From Flexivirga caeni (lineage in GTDB: Bacteria > Actinomycetota > Actinomycetes > Actinomycetales > Dermatophilaceae): 64,000 nt of DNA. The stretch lies in assembly GCF_003724155.1 (NCBI RefSeq), contig NZ_RJJQ01000010.1, forward strand, positions 144,235 to 208,234, written 5' to 3'. A model generated the notes under the pieces. That model saw only the letters and a program-made list of their open reading frames with translations. It had not been told where the DNA came from and made no database searches. A program made the position numbers and the translations under genes. Positions 9,087 to 17,053 of this stretch are shown here, piece by piece; position 1 is the first letter of the stretch; every line of letters begins with the position of its first letter.

Positions 9087-9827
9087 GTGTCGCAGAACCG
9101 CCATACGCCGATCGCGGCGACCACGACACTCCTGCACCGTGGCGGTGACGTCATCGATCGGCACCACCACGACGAACACCAGCTGATCTACGTCAGTTCG
9201 GGAGTGGTCGCGATCCGGACCGCGCACGGCGCCTGGGTCGCGTCCCGCGACCGGGCGCTGTGGGTGCCGGCGCACACCTGGCACGAGCACAGGTTCTACG
9301 GTCGCAGCAGCTTCCACACCGTGGGGTTCGGTGCCGGATCGGGGCCGCTGCCCACCGATGCACCCACCGTGATCGCGGTGGACCCGCTACTGCGCGAGTC
9401 GCTCGTGGCGCTGACCGGAGAGAAACCTCCTGCCCGGGAGGAACATCACCTGCGTGCGGTGATCTCTGATCGGCTGCACCGTGCGCCGCTGCAGCCATTC
9501 GTGCTACCGATGCCGACAGACCCGCGCCTCACCGACGCCTGCCGGATCATCGAGGCGGATTTGTCGATCCCTCGCTCGATCGGCTGGCTGGCCGCACGGG
9601 TGAACACGGGTGAGCGCACCCTGTCGCGTCTGTTCCGCACAGAGTTCGGCATGTCGTATCCGCAATGGCGAACCCGGGCGAGACTGTTCACCGCCATGGT
9701 GCTGCTGAGCGAAGGCAACTCCGTCACCAGCACGGCACACGCGACGGGCTGGGCGACGACGAGCGCCTTCGTGGACACCTTCTCCCACACACTCGGAGTC
9801 ACGCCGGGTTCGTACCGGCGCCGGTAA
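9087..9827 (+). CDS. AraC-family transcriptional regulator with cupin sensor domain
   Basis: 246 residues. The N-terminal half is a cupin fold (HHHDEHQLIYVSSG, PAHTWHEHRF), the usual ligand-sensing domain. The C-terminal 100 residues contain two helix-turn-helices, including SIGWLAARVNTGERTLSRLF and the second motif ending in the AraC-type STAHATGWATTSAFVDTFSHTLGVTPGSYRR. It probably controls the divergently transcribed MFS exporter and itself. GTG start chosen because it follows a -10-like element at leaderless distance and gives the full cupin domain. Confidence 0.92.
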   Translation: MSQNRHTPIAATTTLLHRGGDVIDRHHHDEHQLIYVSSGVVAIRTAHGAWVASRDRALWVPAHTWHEHRFYGRSSFHTVGFGAGSGPLPTDAPTVIAVDPLLRESLVALTGEKPPAREEHHLRAVISDRLHRAPLQPFVLPMPTDPRLTDACRIIEADLSIPRSIGWLAARVNTGERTLSRLFRTEFGMSYPQWRTRARLFTAMVLLSEGNSVTSTAHATGWATTSAFVDTFSHTLGVTPGSYRRR

Positions 9828-9853
9828 GGCCGGCTCCGCATTCGCCACCGGAG

Positions 9854-10903
9854 TCAGCGTGCCGGGGCGCCGATCGCCTGGGTCAGCCGCATGATCAGCG
9901 ACATGTCAGCGACGTCGGCGAGGACGATCACGGCGCGGCCAGCCTCCGGACGAAGGCCGAGGTATGCCGCATAGCCGCCGGTCTCGCCGTTGTGCCAGAC
10001 GACCGGCCCTCCGGCCGCGCCCCGCTCGCGCACCCAGAAGCAGTCGTCGCGGTCGAGCGATCCGATGCCGGGAGCCGTTCCGGCCAGCAGGGCACGTGCG
10101 ACTGTGGCGAGGTCGGCGAGGCTGCTGGTGACGCCACCTGCAGGGGCATACCCGGTCATCCGCCAGGGTCGCGCCCACTCGCCGGCCTTGGTATGGCCGG
10201 TTGCACGGGGCGCGCGATGGTCGGCCGAGGTGTGGGTCAGGCCCAGCGGGTTGACGATGCGGTCGCGCACCAGGTCTGGGTATGACGAGCCGGTCGCCCG
10301 CTCCAGCACGGCACCGGCGAGGGCGGCGCCGAGGTTGGAGTAGGCCTTCCGCCCGCGAGTGCGCAGCCGAGCCCTGGCGGCTCCCCGGATGACGAACGAG
10401 ACACCTTGTCCGGCATACGGATTCAACCCGACGACGACGAGTCCGAACACCTGCAGCAGCGCGCGAGGGCCGAGCGCCAGGCGGGGCAGTCCGCTCGTGT
10501 GCGAGCCCAGCTCGCCGATCGTGCAGTCCCCAACTGGGCGGCGCGCCAACTCCGGCAGATGTGTCGCCACGCGGTCGGCGAGATCGAGCTCGCCGCGCTG
10601 CGCGGCGTCGGCGATCAGCATGCCGGTGAGCGCCTTGCTGATCGAGCCGATCTCGAAGACGGATTCGGGGGTCGCCGCGACGGTGGCGACCCCAACCGGC
10701 GTGTCAGCGGCCGATTCGACCACTGCGACACCCAGCCGGCGGGTGTGGCGCGACGTATGCTCGTCGAGCAGCGCTGCCAGTATCGGGTCACCGGTCGCGG
10801 CCTCCGGACGGTGTAACAGGTTGCACAGCAACCCAACCACCCGTCGCACGGCCCACCCGAGGGTCGCCACACCGACCACTACCCCGAACGCAGCCCCGAT
10901 CAC
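9854..10903 (-). CDS. Serine hydrolase of the beta-lactamase/D-peptidase family, membrane-anchored
   Basis: 349 residues. One N-terminal hydrophobic segment (residues 2-20) would anchor it with the catalytic domain outside. Catalytic motifs of the class C beta-lactamase-like fold are present: SISK at 87-90 (nucleophile Ser87, Lys90), the YSN tyrosine motif in KAYSNLGAALAG, and HNGETGG in place of the KTG/HSG triad. Such proteins are DD-peptidases, esterases or aminopeptidases; the substrate cannot be told. It is monocistronic with its own leaderless-type promoter. Confidence 0.85.
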   Translation of the reverse strand: MIGAAFGVVVGVATLGWAVRRVVGLLCNLLHRPEAATGDPILAALLDEHTSRHTRRLGVAVVESAADTPVGVATVAATPESVFEIGSISKALTGMLIADAAQRGELDLADRVATHLPELARRPVGDCTIGELGSHTSGLPRLALGPRALLQVFGLVVVGLNPYAGQGVSFVIRGAARARLRTRGRKAYSNLGAALAGAVLERATGSSYPDLVRDRIVNPLGLTHTSADHRAPRATGHTKAGEWARPWRMTGYAPAGGVTSSLADLATVARALLAGTAPGIGSLDRDDCFWVRERGAAGGPVVWHNGETGGYAAYLGLRPEAGRAVIVLADVADMSLIMRLTQAIGAPAR

Positions 10904-10909
10904 GTCTGC

Positions 10910-10915
10910 AGGCTA
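10910..10915 (-). promoter_or_regulatory. -10 element, serine hydrolase (leaderless)
   Basis: TAGCCT on the minus strand ends 6 nt before the GTG at 10903; no Shine-Dalgarno sequence is present between them. Confidence 0.45.
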
Positions 10916-10921
10916 TGCGCG

Positions 10922-11743
10922 TCACGGCGACGGCGGGGACTGCTCGAACAGCGCATTGAGTTCTGCCCAGCTCATACCTCCCGCCAGTTCGTCGTAGGTT
11001 CCGTCGGTCAGCAGCTGCTGAGTCGCCCGGCGGAGGTGTCCGAGGATCGCGCCAGCCAGCGACGAGCCGGCCGAGATCCGGCGAGCGCCGGCTGCGCGCA
11101 AGCACGCGACACTGGGTGCGCCGGGTCCGGCGAGCACGTTCACCGGGGCCGGGATCGCAGCAGTCAGCCGCTTTACCACCTCCGGGTCAGCGGTGCCTGG
11201 GACGAAGATGCCGCTCGCGCCGGCGTCGAGGTAGGCGTGGGCGCGGGCCACGGTGTCGGCGAAGTCGGCCCGTCCGAGCAGGTAGCTGTCGGTGCGAGCG
11301 TTGAGGTAGAAGGCGTCCACGCCTGCGCGGGTGGCAGCTTCGCGGACGACCCTGACCCGGCGGGCCGCGTCGCCGATCGGCAGCAGCGTGCCATCCACCT
11401 GGTCTTCGAGGTTGACCCCCACCACTCCCGTCTCGATGACCTGCGCGATCGTCTCGGCCAGATCGGCGTCGTCGGATGCGAACCCGGACTCGATGTCGCA
11501 TGAGACGGGCACTGTCGCGACTGCGCAGATGCGCCGCAGCGCGTCGAGCATGGTGTCCCGGTCGAGCTGATTGCCGTCGGGGCGGCCCAGCGCCCAGGCG
11601 ACGGCGGCACTCGAGGTCGCGAGCGCAGGTGCCCCGGTCGCCTCGATGACGGCGGCCGAGCCGGCATCCCAGCAGTTGGGCAGCACCAGCAGGTCGTCGT
11701 GCAGCGCGGTGAAATGTGCGGCGCGTTCCTGGATCGTCGTCAT
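10922..11743 (-). CDS. Isocitrate lyase/PEP mutase family protein
   Basis: A 273-residue TIM-barrel protein of the PEP mutase/isocitrate lyase superfamily. Seen: LPNCWDAGSAAVIEATGAPALATSS near the N-terminus, the metal-binding CDIESGF (usual D-x-E-x-G) and GVNLEDQVDG. The KKCGH/KRCGH catalytic loop of true isocitrate lyases is absent, as in the oxaloacetate decarboxylase/2,3-dimethylmalate-type relatives often annotated as PEP mutase-like. Substrate unknown. Starts with a leaderless-type promoter. Confidence 0.88.
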   Translation of the reverse strand: MTTIQERAAHFTALHDDLLVLPNCWDAGSAAVIEATGAPALATSSAAVAWALGRPDGNQLDRDTMLDALRRICAVATVPVSCDIESGFASDDADLAETIAQVIETGVVGVNLEDQVDGTLLPIGDAARRVRVVREAATRAGVDAFYLNARTDSYLLGRADFADTVARAHAYLDAGASGIFVPGTADPEVVKRLTAAIPAPVNVLAGPGAPSVACLRAAGARRISAGSSLAGAILGHLRRATQQLLTDGTYDELAGGMSWAELNALFEQSPPSP

Positions 11744-11749
11744 TGCCCG

Positions 11750-11755
11750 ACTGTA
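11750..11755 (-). promoter_or_regulatory. -10 element, PEP mutase-like gene (leaderless)
   Basis: TACAGT on the minus strand followed by exactly 6 nt and then the ATG at 11743. Confidence 0.5.
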
Positions 11756-11787
11756 GGTCCGAGCACCGACAGCGGCATCGATGCCGA

Positions 11788-12864
11788 TCAGGGACCACCG
11801 CGGCGGCCATGCGTGCGTGGCGCGTCATACCCGCCCTCGGGCGGCACCATCTCGGCGCGCACACCGAGCAACCGGACCGGACGATCGTCGGAAAGCCTTG
11901 TGTAGAGGGCGAATGCGGTGTCCGCGATGGTTGTGGCGTCGTACGTCGGCTCGGGCAGTTTGCGCACCCTGGTGAAGGTGAAGAACGGCGCGAAGCGGAT
12001 CTTCAGGTGGACCCGCTGGCATGCCCTGCCTTCGGCGCGTATGTCGGAGACGACCTGCATCGCGAGGTCCTGCAGCGCGGCCTGGACCTCGTCCTGGCTG
12101 ACCAGATTCTGCTGGTAGGTGGTCTCCCGCCCGTGCGCTCGCGCAACCCACGGAGCGTCGTCGACGACGGCACTCCCGGTCCCGCGTCCGAGCCGCCCGA
12201 TGTGCGGGCCGGTGTTGGGCCCGAACTCGGCGGCGAGCATCTCCTCGGGCGCGGTCGCAAGTTCGCGCACCGTGTGGATCCCGTGTGCTGCCAGTCGTTT
12301 CGACGTCTGTGGACCGACGCCCCAGAGCGCCGTGACCGGCTTGTCACCCATGACGTCGAGCCAGTTGTCGCGCGTCAGCCGGAACACGCCGCGCGGCTTG
12401 CCGAAGTCGGTGGCGTTCTTGGCGCGCACCTTCGTGTCGCCGATGCCGGCGCTGCAGTGCAGCCCGGTGGCTTCGTGGACGGCGCTCTGGATCGCCCGCG
12501 CTGTCGCGACAGGGTCGTCGCTCTCGACGCCGACGAACGCCTCGTCCCAGCCGAGCAGCTCGACCGTCGCGCCGGGGAAGTCGCGCAGCGTTTGCATCAC
12601 CGTGGCCGAAACCGATTCGTAGACAGGGAAATCCACCGGCAGAAAGATCGCTTCGGGACACTTGCGGATGGCGAGTTTCAACGGCATCCCGGACCGGATG
12701 CCGAACTCACGGGCTTCGTATGACGCGGTGGACACGACCGCCCGCTCGCTCGGATCGCCGCGCCCGCCTACGACCACCGGTTTGCCGGCGAGCTCGGGGT
12801 GTCGCTGGGTCTCCACGGCAGCGAGGAACTGGTCCATGTCCACATGGAGGACCCAGTGCGTCAT
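11788..12864 (-). CDS. dinB: Y-family DNA polymerase, DinB2 type (Pol IV)
   Basis: 358 residues from ATG 12864 (MTHWVLHVDMDQF), preceded by a GAGGTGAG ribosome-binding site. Catalytic acids: Asp9 in HVDMDQF and Asp107-Glu108 in LLGWDEAF; C-terminal little-finger domain present. The local sequence DMDQFLAAVE places Leu14 where most DinB polymerases have an aromatic steric gate, the hallmark of the mycobacterial DinB2 clade, which incorporates ribonucleotides readily. The frame stays open 28 codons further upstream, but that part is non-conserved. No LexA box was recognised upstream; a four-copy repeat lies 38 bp away. Confidence 0.93.
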   Translation of the reverse strand: MTHWVLHVDMDQFLAAVETQRHPELAGKPVVVGGRGDPSERAVVSTASYEAREFGIRSGMPLKLAIRKCPEAIFLPVDFPVYESVSATVMQTLRDFPGATVELLGWDEAFVGVESDDPVATARAIQSAVHEATGLHCSAGIGDTKVRAKNATDFGKPRGVFRLTRDNWLDVMGDKPVTALWGVGPQTSKRLAAHGIHTVRELATAPEEMLAAEFGPNTGPHIGRLGRGTGSAVVDDAPWVARAHGRETTYQQNLVSQDEVQAALQDLAMQVVSDIRAEGRACQRVHLKIRFAPFFTFTRVRKLPEPTYDATTIADTAFALYTRLSDDRPVRLLGVRAEMVPPEGGYDAPRTHGRRGGP

Positions 12865-12901
12865 CCGGCTCACCTCGCTGACGCCAGCCTGCCACGGCAT
12901 A

Positions 12902-12971
12902 CCGACTGACGCACTTGGCACCGAGCGACGCAATTGCAACTGCGTCACTCGGTCTGCGCTGCGTCAGTCGG
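12902..12971. repeat. Four-copy nested repeat (two direct, two inverted) between dinB and the TetR operon
   Basis: The 12-mer CCGASYGACGCA occurs at 12902-12913 and 12921-12932 in direct orientation, and inverted at 12941-12952 and 12960-12971. The outer pair is a perfect 12-bp inverted repeat, the inner pair 11 of 12. Spacing within each direct pair is 19 bp. It lies in the intergenic region shared by divergent genes, which suits an operator array or cruciform better than a terminator. Its regulator is unknown. Confidence 0.75.
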
Positions 12972-12990
12972 CGGGGACGGCCATCGACGG

Positions 12991-13020
12991 TTGCATTATT
13001 GACCGTCCAGTCATTACTAT
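12991..13020 (+). promoter_or_regulatory. Promoter of the membrane protein-TetR operon
   Basis: TTGCAT (12991-12996), 18-nt spacer, TACTAT (13015-13020), then 7 nt to the ATG at 13028, so the transcript should be leaderless. Both operator palindromes overlap this promoter. Confidence 0.6.
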
Positions 13021-13036
13021 TGACTCCATGGTCAAT
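12998..13036. promoter_or_regulatory. Tandem TetR-type operators
   Basis: ATTGAC-N6-GTCATT at 12998-13015 and ATTGAC-N6-GTCAAT at 13019-13036. The second is a perfect 6+6 inverted repeat that spans the start codon. The two sites are offset by 21 bp, two helical turns, so two dimers would sit on the same face. They cover the -10 region and transcription start of the operon whose second gene encodes a TetR repressor, which implies autorepression. Confidence 0.65.
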
Positions 13037-13414
13037 ACATCTTTTGCACTGTCATCCACCACTCGTCGTCGCCTCAGCCTGGTCATCGGCGCCTACACCG
13101 TGGTCGTGTTCGCCACGATCGTCGCTCTCGGCGTGCTCAGCGCGACCGCGAGCGATCACGCACCGCGAGACGCGTGGGTGCATGCGATCATCGTGGCTGT
13201 GTTCGCGATCCTGCTTCCGATGCGGCTCCGCGCCGCCTCGCGGGGCAGCCTCGCCGGGCTGCGCGCCATCGGCATCATCAGCGGGGTCCTGTTCATGGTC
13301 AACGTCGTTGAGTCGACGCTCTCGATGTTTCCAGTCTGGATGCGCACCGAGATGATCGTCATCGCGCTGCTGATGCTCGTGTCGATCGGCCTGGTCGTGC
13401 GGGAACGGCTATGA
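13028..13414 (+). CDS. Small four-helix membrane protein
   Basis: 128 residues with about four hydrophobic segments (residues 18-40, 50-66, 78-95, 104-124). I do not recognise a named family. Start ATG 13028 is set by the promoter distance; the open frame continues upstream but through the dinB-side repeat. Its stop overlaps the start of the TetR gene (ATGA), so the two are co-translated. The arrangement, an integral membrane protein encoded with its own TetR repressor, resembles drug-responsive efflux or membrane-stress operons, but the function is unknown. Confidence 0.8.
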   Translation: MVNTSFALSSTTRRRLSLVIGAYTVVVFATIVALGVLSATASDHAPRDAWVHAIIVAVFAILLPMRLRAASRGSLAGLRAIGIISGVLFMVNVVESTLSMFPVWMRTEMIVIALLMLVSIGLVVRERL

Positions 13415-14019
13415 CGCCACCACGCCGCCGCCTCAGCCCGGACGAGCGGCGCGGGCAGTTGGCGCGGGCCGCAATCGAGGTCGTCGCAACGGCCGGGTTC
13501 CCGGGCGCGACGGCTGACGCGATCGCCGAAACGGCAGGCGTTTCAAAGGGATTGCTTTGGCACTACTTCGATGACCGGGATGCACTGCTCGAACACGCCG
13601 CCCGCGAAACGCTCGTGCTGCTGCGCCGTACGGTGGGCAGCAAGATCGATCTCGACGGCCCGGTGGACGAAGTGATCCGCGACGCGATCCACCGCGCGGC
13701 GACGCTGCCGACAACCCACCCGCGGGAGGTGCGCGCACTACGGGATATAGCCCTCAATCTGCGCGCCGGCGACGGCAGCCTGCGACTCGGCGGCGGCGAA
13801 TACGACGAAACGCACCGCCTGCAAGCAGAGATCTTCCAACGCGGCGTCACCGAAGGCACCTTTCGCGCGGATCTCGACCCACTGCCCACCGCCGTGCTCT
13901 ACCAGGGCTTGGTTGACACGATGGTCGGTCACCTGATGGATCATCCGGACGTCGACGCGGGCCTGTTCGCGGATCAGGTCGCCGACCTGTTGCTACGCGG
14001 GATCGCGTCGCCAGCGTGA
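13411..14019 (+). CDS. TetR-family transcriptional regulator
   Basis: 202 residues. The N-terminal HTH is clear: LARAAIEVVATAGFPGATAD, then IAETAGVSKGLLWHYFDDRDAL with the recognition helix at about residues 40-50. The C-terminal ligand domain includes LRDIALNLRAG and a dimerisation helix. Translationally coupled to the upstream membrane-protein gene. The tandem ATTGAC palindromes upstream of the operon are the likely targets. Confidence 0.92.
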   Translation: MTPPRRRLSPDERRGQLARAAIEVVATAGFPGATADAIAETAGVSKGLLWHYFDDRDALLEHAARETLVLLRRTVGSKIDLDGPVDEVIRDAIHRAATLPTTHPREVRALRDIALNLRAGDGSLRLGGGEYDETHRLQAEIFQRGVTEGTFRADLDPLPTAVLYQGLVDTMVGHLMDHPDVDAGLFADQVADLLLRGIASPA

Positions 14020-14034
14020 CTCATCGCGGTGCTT

Positions 14035-14040
14035 GATACT
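14035..14040 (+). promoter_or_regulatory. -10 element of thyX (leaderless)
   Basis: GATACT followed by exactly 6 nt and the ATG at 14047. The first base departs from TANNNT. There is no ribosome-binding site other than a G-rich spacer. Confidence 0.4.
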
Positions 14041-14046
14041 GGGGCG

Positions 14047-14745
14047 ATGCCCACCAAACGCGAACCGACGTTCACCTCTGCATCCACCGTGGAGTTATAC
14101 CGGGCGAGCGCGAACGACCTGGACGTCGCCCGAGCGGCGTGGGTGTCGCAGGACGCCGCGGCGCATGCGAAGGAGGCGCAGGAGGGCCGGGTCGAGGGAC
14201 TGATCCGTTTTCTGTGGCGCAATCGACATACCTCGCCTTTCGAGCACGGGCAGTTCACTTTCGTGGTGACGACGCCGATCTTCGTGGCGCGCGAATTCAT
14301 GCGGCACCGGACGTTCTCCTTCAACGAGATCAGCGGCCGTTACACCGAGTTGCCGGACAGGTTCTATCTGCCGCCCGCGGATCGCCCGCTGCGGCAGGAG
14401 GGCAAGGTGGGTTCCTATCGGTTCGAGCCGGGCGACGAGCAGCAGGTCGCCCTCGTCCGGGAGACCATCACGGAGTCGACGCGCTGCGCACATGCTGCAT
14501 ACCGGCGGCTGCTCGATGCCGGCATCGCCCGCGAGGTCGCGCGCGATGTGCTGCCGGTCAACCTGATGACGAGCTTCTGGGCGACGACGAACCCGCGAAA
14601 CCTGATGCATTTCCTCGGTTTACGGACCGCGCCCGACGCGTTGCACGAGATCCGGGAGGTCGCCAGCCAGATCGAGCAGCACTTCGCGCAGCAGATGCCG
14701 ATCACCCACCGGGTATGGCGGGAGGATCTCGGCGCTCGCGGCTAG
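14047..14745 (+). CDS. thyX: Flavin-dependent thymidylate synthase ThyX
   Basis: 232 residues; makes dTMP from dUMP using methylene-tetrahydrofolate and FAD. The signature RHRTFSFNE at residues 86-94 (family RHRxxSxNExSxRY, continued by ISGRY) is intact, as are the FLWRNRHTSPFEHG FAD-binding segment and the C-terminal LLPVNLMTSFWATTNPRNLMHFL region (written here in pieces: VLPVNLMTSFW, NPRNLMHFL). ThyX releases tetrahydrofolate rather than dihydrofolate, which fits with the folate genes near 42 kb. A frame beginning GTG-like 18 nt upstream is not supported by promoter spacing. Confidence 0.96.
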   Translation: MPTKREPTFTSASTVELYRASANDLDVARAAWVSQDAAAHAKEAQEGRVEGLIRFLWRNRHTSPFEHGQFTFVVTTPIFVAREFMRHRTFSFNEISGRYTELPDRFYLPPADRPLRQEGKVGSYRFEPGDEQQVALVRETITESTRCAHAAYRRLLDAGIAREVARDVLPVNLMTSFWATTNPRNLMHFLGLRTAPDALHEIREVASQIEQHFAQQMPITHRVWREDLGARG

Positions 14746-14966
14746 CGAGTCAGTCGCCGGGCCAGGTGACGTGTTCGCGTCCGGAGGGGGCTGGTCCAGG
14801 TGCAGACCCCGGTGCGGGTCATCGTGACTTTCCAGCCGGTTTCGTGTTTGGCGCGGTGGTGGCGGCACAGGCATTGCAGTTTCCAGACAGCGGTGGGTCC
14901 GTCCGGGAAGAGGGTGACGTGGTCGACGTCGGTGCACCCGTGGATGCTGTCGACTACAGTTATCAT
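14742..14966 (-). pseudogene. C-terminal remnant of a DUF222/13E12-type HNH endonuclease
   Basis: About 74 codons on the minus strand contain the C-terminal HNH half only: HGCTDVDHVTLFPDGPT, then WKLQCLCRHHRAKHETGW. The DUF222 N-terminal domain and the first half of the HNH motif are absent; upstream (14967-15060) the DNA becomes AT-rich and non-coding. It overlaps the last 4 nt of thyX. A decayed copy of a family that is also present, broken, at the right end of the window. Confidence 0.65.
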
Positions 14967-15111
14967 ACATGTGTTCTAGTTCTATAACAAGAGATACTTC
15001 CCGCAATTTCGATGTTTTTTCCGAGTATCCCCCGCATCCAGCAGTCAGATACGGATAGCCCAATCCGTATACGCCACAGCCGCCAAATGCAGCATCTGCC
15101 AGGCTTGCCGC
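14967..15111. other. AT-rich intergenic stretch
   Basis: Locally much lower GC than its surroundings (runs such as tagttctataacaagaga and gatgttttttc). I see no gene. A weak CAGGCT hexamer ends 6 nt before the GNAT start at 15112. The composition change next to a truncated HNH gene suggests a deletion or insertion junction. Confidence 0.4.
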
Positions 15112-15750
15112 ATGACTTCTCCGTGGCCGTTCGACCGGCTGGTCATCACCGGATCACAACTCGCCCTCCGGCCGGTGCGAGACCAGGACCTCCCCGCGCT
15201 GCTCGCGGTCTTCCCGGACGACTTCGATCTCGATCCGGGCTATCCACCGATGCCGGACCTCGCGCCGGCAGCCGACCGCGAACGCCGGCTCATCCAAAGC
15301 ATCTGGCGGCACCGCGGCTGCTGGACCCCTGACGAGTGGGCGCTGGACTTCGGGGTATGGCGGGACGCGGAACCCGTCGGCATCCAGACCCTCGAGGGCA
15401 CGAGCTTCCGTGCGGACCGCACCGTCGACAGCGCGTCCTGGATCGCAAAACCACGCCGGGGCAACGGATTCGGCAGGCACGCGCGCGCGGCGGTGCTTGC
15501 CTTCGCCTTCGAGTGCCTGGGCGCAACAACCGCGATCACCTCGGCAGTGACCACCAACCAGGCATCTCTCGCAGTGAGCCGCCGTCTCGGCTACCGGGAC
15601 GCGAGCATCCGACCGCACGACACCGGCCACGGCATCGTGGACCTGCAGCACCTGACCCTCACCGCAGTCGACTGGTCCGACGCCGGCTCTCACTACCCAG
15701 TCGAAATCACCGGATTCGAGGCGTGCCGTCCGTTCTTCGTGCGCAGCTGA
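15112..15750 (+). CDS. GNAT-family N-acetyltransferase
   Basis: 212 residues of the RimJ/RimL-like acetyltransferase type. Acetyl-CoA binding region: WIAKPRRGNGFGRHARAAVLAFAFECLGA around residues 110-138 (motif A, R/Q-x-x-G-x-G/A as RRGNGFG), then AVTTNQASLAVSRRLGYR (motif B) typical of alanine acetyltransferases acting on protein or amino-acid amines. Substrate unknown. Confidence 0.88.
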   Translation: MTSPWPFDRLVITGSQLALRPVRDQDLPALLAVFPDDFDLDPGYPPMPDLAPAADRERRLIQSIWRHRGCWTPDEWALDFGVWRDAEPVGIQTLEGTSFRADRTVDSASWIAKPRRGNGFGRHARAAVLAFAFECLGATTAITSAVTTNQASLAVSRRLGYRDASIRPHDTGHGIVDLQHLTLTAVDWSDAGSHYPVEITGFEACRPFFVRS

Positions 15751-15754
15751 CTTG

Positions 15755-16450
15755 TCACGCACAGACGAACTCGCCCACCCAGCGATCGCCACCACGCATG
15801 CTGATCCGTTGCAGGCTGCTGAGCCGAACCCCGCCGGCCGCGACCTGCCACACCTCGCGCTCGCTCAGCAGCCACGGTGGCCCTGGCGGATCGCCATCCG
15901 CCGGACAGCGAGCAATGACAAGGATCTTGCCGTCGACAGCGCACAACGACGCCACACTGACAGCGCCTCGCTCGTGCAGCGCCACCGGCGTACTCTGCAG
16001 CGTCGTGCATTCGACGACCAGATCGAAGGCCCCGCGCCAATCCTCCGGCAGACCGAGGAGGTCGGCCTGCCGGTAGTCGACCGCCGAAGCCGGGTGCCTG
16101 CTACGCGCGGTCTCCACCGCACTCGCCGAGATGTCGAACGCCGTCACCGCGAAGCCGTAGGACGCCACCAGCTCCGCATCGTCGCCGTACGCGCAGCCGA
16201 CCACCACTGCGCGACCGGAACCGCGCCCGGACGGGAAACGCTCGCGCAGCCAGGCCACCAGGTATGGCGTCGGCTCCCCGTGATCCCACGGGACGCGCGA
16301 AGCACCGACTCGTGCCTCGGCATACAGCTGCTCGTACCACCACGGCGACGCACCCTCGTCCGCACCAACCGCAAGCTCGCGCACTCGCTCGATACCGTCC
16401 ACCAGACCATCATCGGGCACCCACGTCACCGGGTTTCGCCACCGTGACAA
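15755..16450 (-). CDS. Class I SAM-dependent methyltransferase
   Basis: 231 residues with motif I AVVVGCAYGDDAELVA (about residues 82-97), acidic post-I FDISASAVE, motif II region FDLVVECTTLQSTP and a conserved DGKILVIAR strand. The VVVGCAYGDD..L variant and the length recall thiopurine methyltransferase-like enzymes. The start is uncertain: TTG 16450 gives the full frame; GTG at 16429 or 16420 are alternatives. It is convergent with the GNAT gene (5 bp apart) and nearly abuts the divergent DinB-fold gene. Confidence 0.82.
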   Translation of the reverse strand: MSRWRNPVTWVPDDGLVDGIERVRELAVGADEGASPWWYEQLYAEARVGASRVPWDHGEPTPYLVAWLRERFPSGRGSGRAVVVGCAYGDDAELVASYGFAVTAFDISASAVETARSRHPASAVDYRQADLLGLPEDWRGAFDLVVECTTLQSTPVALHERGAVSVASLCAVDGKILVIARCPADGDPPGPPWLLSEREVWQVAAGGVRLSSLQRISMRGGDRWVGEFVCA

Positions 16451-16459
16451 GCTGGCAGC

Positions 16460-17032
16460 ATGGTCACCACCCCCAAGGTCGCGCTGAAGAGCTACCTGCA
16501 GGGTGCACGCGACGTGCTGATCTGGAAGCTCGACGGAATGTCCGAGCGCGATGTTCGCTTACCGCGAACCGCCACCGGCACGAACCTGCTGGGGCTGGTC
16601 AAGCACGCGCTCAACACTGAGGTGATCTACTTCGGGCCGACCTTCGGACGCGAGTGGCCGACCCCGAACGAGCTTGTCGCGCCTGATGATCCGGACCCGT
16701 GCGCCGGCTGGTACGCGACGGAAGACGAGACGGTCGACGGTCTCGTCGACCTCTACCGTCGCGTGCAGGCGTTTGCCGACACCACCATCGACACCCTCCC
16801 CCTCGAAGCCATCGGACACGTCGCGCACTGGGGAGACGAGCAGGTGACGCTTCACGAGATCATGGTGCACAAGACCGCTGACCTGCAGCGTCATGCCGGC
16901 CACGCCGACATCCTTCGCGAACAAATCGATGGAGCAGTGGGTCTCCTACCTGGACACAGCAACCTCCCCGAAACTTCAGACTGGCCGGCACACTGCCGGA
17001 GACTGACACAGATCGCCAATCAGTTCAGCTGA
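16460..17032 (+). CDS. DinB/DUF664 four-helix-bundle protein
   Basis: 190 residues matching the DinB/YfiT-like metal-binding fold used by mycothiol- and bacillithiol-dependent transferases: a histidine in LVKHALNTEV (about 50), HWGDEQVTLHEIMVHKTADLQRHAGHADILREQ near residues 118-150 with the second and third histidines (H-E-I-M-V-H and H-A-G-H). Mycothiol is the major actinobacterial thiol, so a thiol-S-transferase role is plausible but unproven. Confidence 0.85.
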   Translation: MVTTPKVALKSYLQGARDVLIWKLDGMSERDVRLPRTATGTNLLGLVKHALNTEVIYFGPTFGREWPTPNELVAPDDPDPCAGWYATEDETVDGLVDLYRRVQAFADTTIDTLPLEAIGHVAHWGDEQVTLHEIMVHKTADLQRHAGHADILREQIDGAVGLLPGHSNLPETSDWPAHCRRLTQIANQFS

Positions 17033-17053
17033 ACTCGGCGCAAGTCGTACACC

